A program made the translations under genes and the position numbers. Of a stretch of DNA of 11,552 bases, positions 10,766-11,552 are shown piece by piece; positions within the stretch are counted from its first letter, which is position 1; every line of letters starts with the position of its first letter. Source of the stretch: Physocladia obscura (taxonomy: Eukaryota; Chytridiomycota; Chytridiomycetes; Chytridiales; Chytriomycetaceae). Location of the stretch: positions 1 through 11,552 of the forward strand of contig JADGJH010001172.1 of assembly GCA_027596945.1 (NCBI GenBank), read 5' to 3'. The notes under the pieces were generated by a model. It did not search any database, was not told where the DNA came from, and saw only the letters and a program-made list of their open reading frames with translations.

Positions 10766-11552
10766 ATGTCAGATCGTGGAAATTCGGCAGATCCAAACAA
10801 TGCACCGCAATCAGCGTCAACTTCGAAGGGAACACGAAGCGGTGGATCAAAACGCGTATCCCTGACAAATAGTGGAAATGCGACAATTGGTGATAAGCAA
10901 GCTCTTATCGCTACCGTATCAACTCCAACCACAGCCGTGGCTGATACTACACCACCAACAAACGCGATAGTGTATGAAAATACCTACAAAATGAAGCCCG
11001 ACCGCAAGTTTGTAAAACAGATGCCCACAGAAATTTTTTCGCATAGATTATAATTATATGATTTATTTATTTGACTTTCAATTTTGAAAAGATTTCAGAG
11101 TGAACCTGTCCGTAAAATCGCAGAGGAAGTGCTGCAAAGCACGCTTAAAAAAATAAAATACGATTCCAATAAAATTGCCGATCTGACTGCCAAAATTGGA
11201 AATGATATTTTGATGGCAGTGAAGAGTTGAGTAATCTATATTAGCATTCCTTGAAAAATTAAATAATCTGCATCTCGGGTTTTTTTTGTTTTTGTTGTTT
11301 CTTTTTTTTTCTTTCTTTTTTTGCAGAACTTGAATATGAGAGGTACAAAGTTGTTGTTGACGTGACAATTGGAGAATTTAAGGGGCAAGGAATTCGTGTC
11401 GCTTCACGTTCTCTCTGGGACACAACCACAGACACATACACCTCAGCATCCTTCAAAAATGTAATAATAACAGATTAAAAAAAAATTTTTTTTAAAAATT
11501 TACCTAGGCTTCCCTTTTTGCTGTCGCAATAGTCTTTGGATGTTATTATGAG
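10766..11552 (+). CDS. Tctex1-domain dynein light chain (DYNLT family, TCTEX1D-like), 3' end at the window edge
   Basis: Proteins of this family are dimeric light chains of cytoplasmic or ciliary dynein. Exons: 10766-11011, 11099-11225, 11327-11460, 11508-11552, all GT-AG and in phase, with introns of 87, 101 and 47 nt. They give 184 codons without a stop. Residues 1-68 are a Ser/Thr/Asn-rich, probably disordered extension. The Tctex1 domain starts at YENTYKMKPDRKF, continues with the helices VRKIAEEVLQSTLKKIKYD and IADLTAKIGNDILMAVK, then the strands ERYKVVVDVTIGE, GIRVASRSLWD and TDTYTSASFKN, and ends ASLFAVAIVFGCYYE. Relatives end in this same YxFE/YYE-type motif, so the stop codon probably follows immediately after 11552. 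The SRSLWD and FKNASLFA wording is closest, from memory, to TCTEX1D1 (DYNLT5) and then TCTEX1D2. The precise paralogue is not certain. Confidence 0.92.

Noticed and set aside
10584..10872. Lys-rich ORFs in the divergent promoter (both strands)
   Set aside because: They arise from an A-rich low-complexity tract and overlap the real Tctex1 first exon in other frames.
11012..11053. Continuation of Tctex1 exon 1 to the in-frame stop at 11053
   Set aside because: Splicing at TTT|GTAAAA to 11099 gives the uninterrupted Tctex1 domain. Reading through would truncate it after the NTYKMKP motif.

Overview
The window is eukaryotic nuclear DNA, almost certainly from an intron-dense, compact, AT-rich invertebrate animal genome. 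None of the four main genes is an uninterrupted reading frame. Each becomes a full-length, phase-consistent protein only after removing 37 short introns, 46 to 101 nt long and mostly 47 to 70. The presence of a PDE9-type phosphodiesterase, a DHX35 helicase, a RasGEF and a Tctex1 light chain fits a metazoan. I could not fix the phylum: short introns and tight spacing occur in nematodes, rotifers and some reduced parasites.

Layout: (1) 1-880 has no gene I can support; it holds one stem-loop. (2) 881-1177 (+) is a short ORF resembling a degenerate kinesin-light-chain-type TPR fragment. (3) 1178-1480 is a convergent 3' region with a (GA)n microsatellite. (4) 3374-1481 (-) is a PDE9-family cyclic-nucleotide phosphodiesterase with 7 exons and 514 aa. 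(5) 3375-4112 is intergenic and holds an upstream ORF overlapping the PDE9 start. (6) 7367-4113 (-) is the DEAH-box helicase DHX35 with 21 exons and 675 aa, including 7-nt and 13-nt microexons. (7) 10571-7501 (-) is a RasGEF with 9 exons and 870 aa: two N-terminal ubiquitin-like/RBD domains, a Ser/Gly-rich linker, REM and CDC25 domains, and one GC-AG intron. (8) 10572-10765 is a 194-bp divergent promoter region. (9) 10766-11552 (+) is a Tctex1-domain dynein light chain with 4 exons, ending at or within a codon of its last residue at the window edge.

The genes look like ordinary cellular genes rather than one functional cluster: cGMP turnover, spliceosome-associated RNA helicase, small-GTPase activation and a dynein or ciliary light chain. 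RasGEF and DHX35 lie head-to-tail only 133 bp apart, so co-transcription is possible. RasGEF and Tctex1 are divergent and probably share a promoter region. Nothing resembling a mobile element, CRISPR array or viral insertion was seen. The most unusual content is gene structure: microexons, AAG splice acceptors at 6 of 37 sites, a GC donor, and the RBD-RBD-REM-CDC25 domain order.
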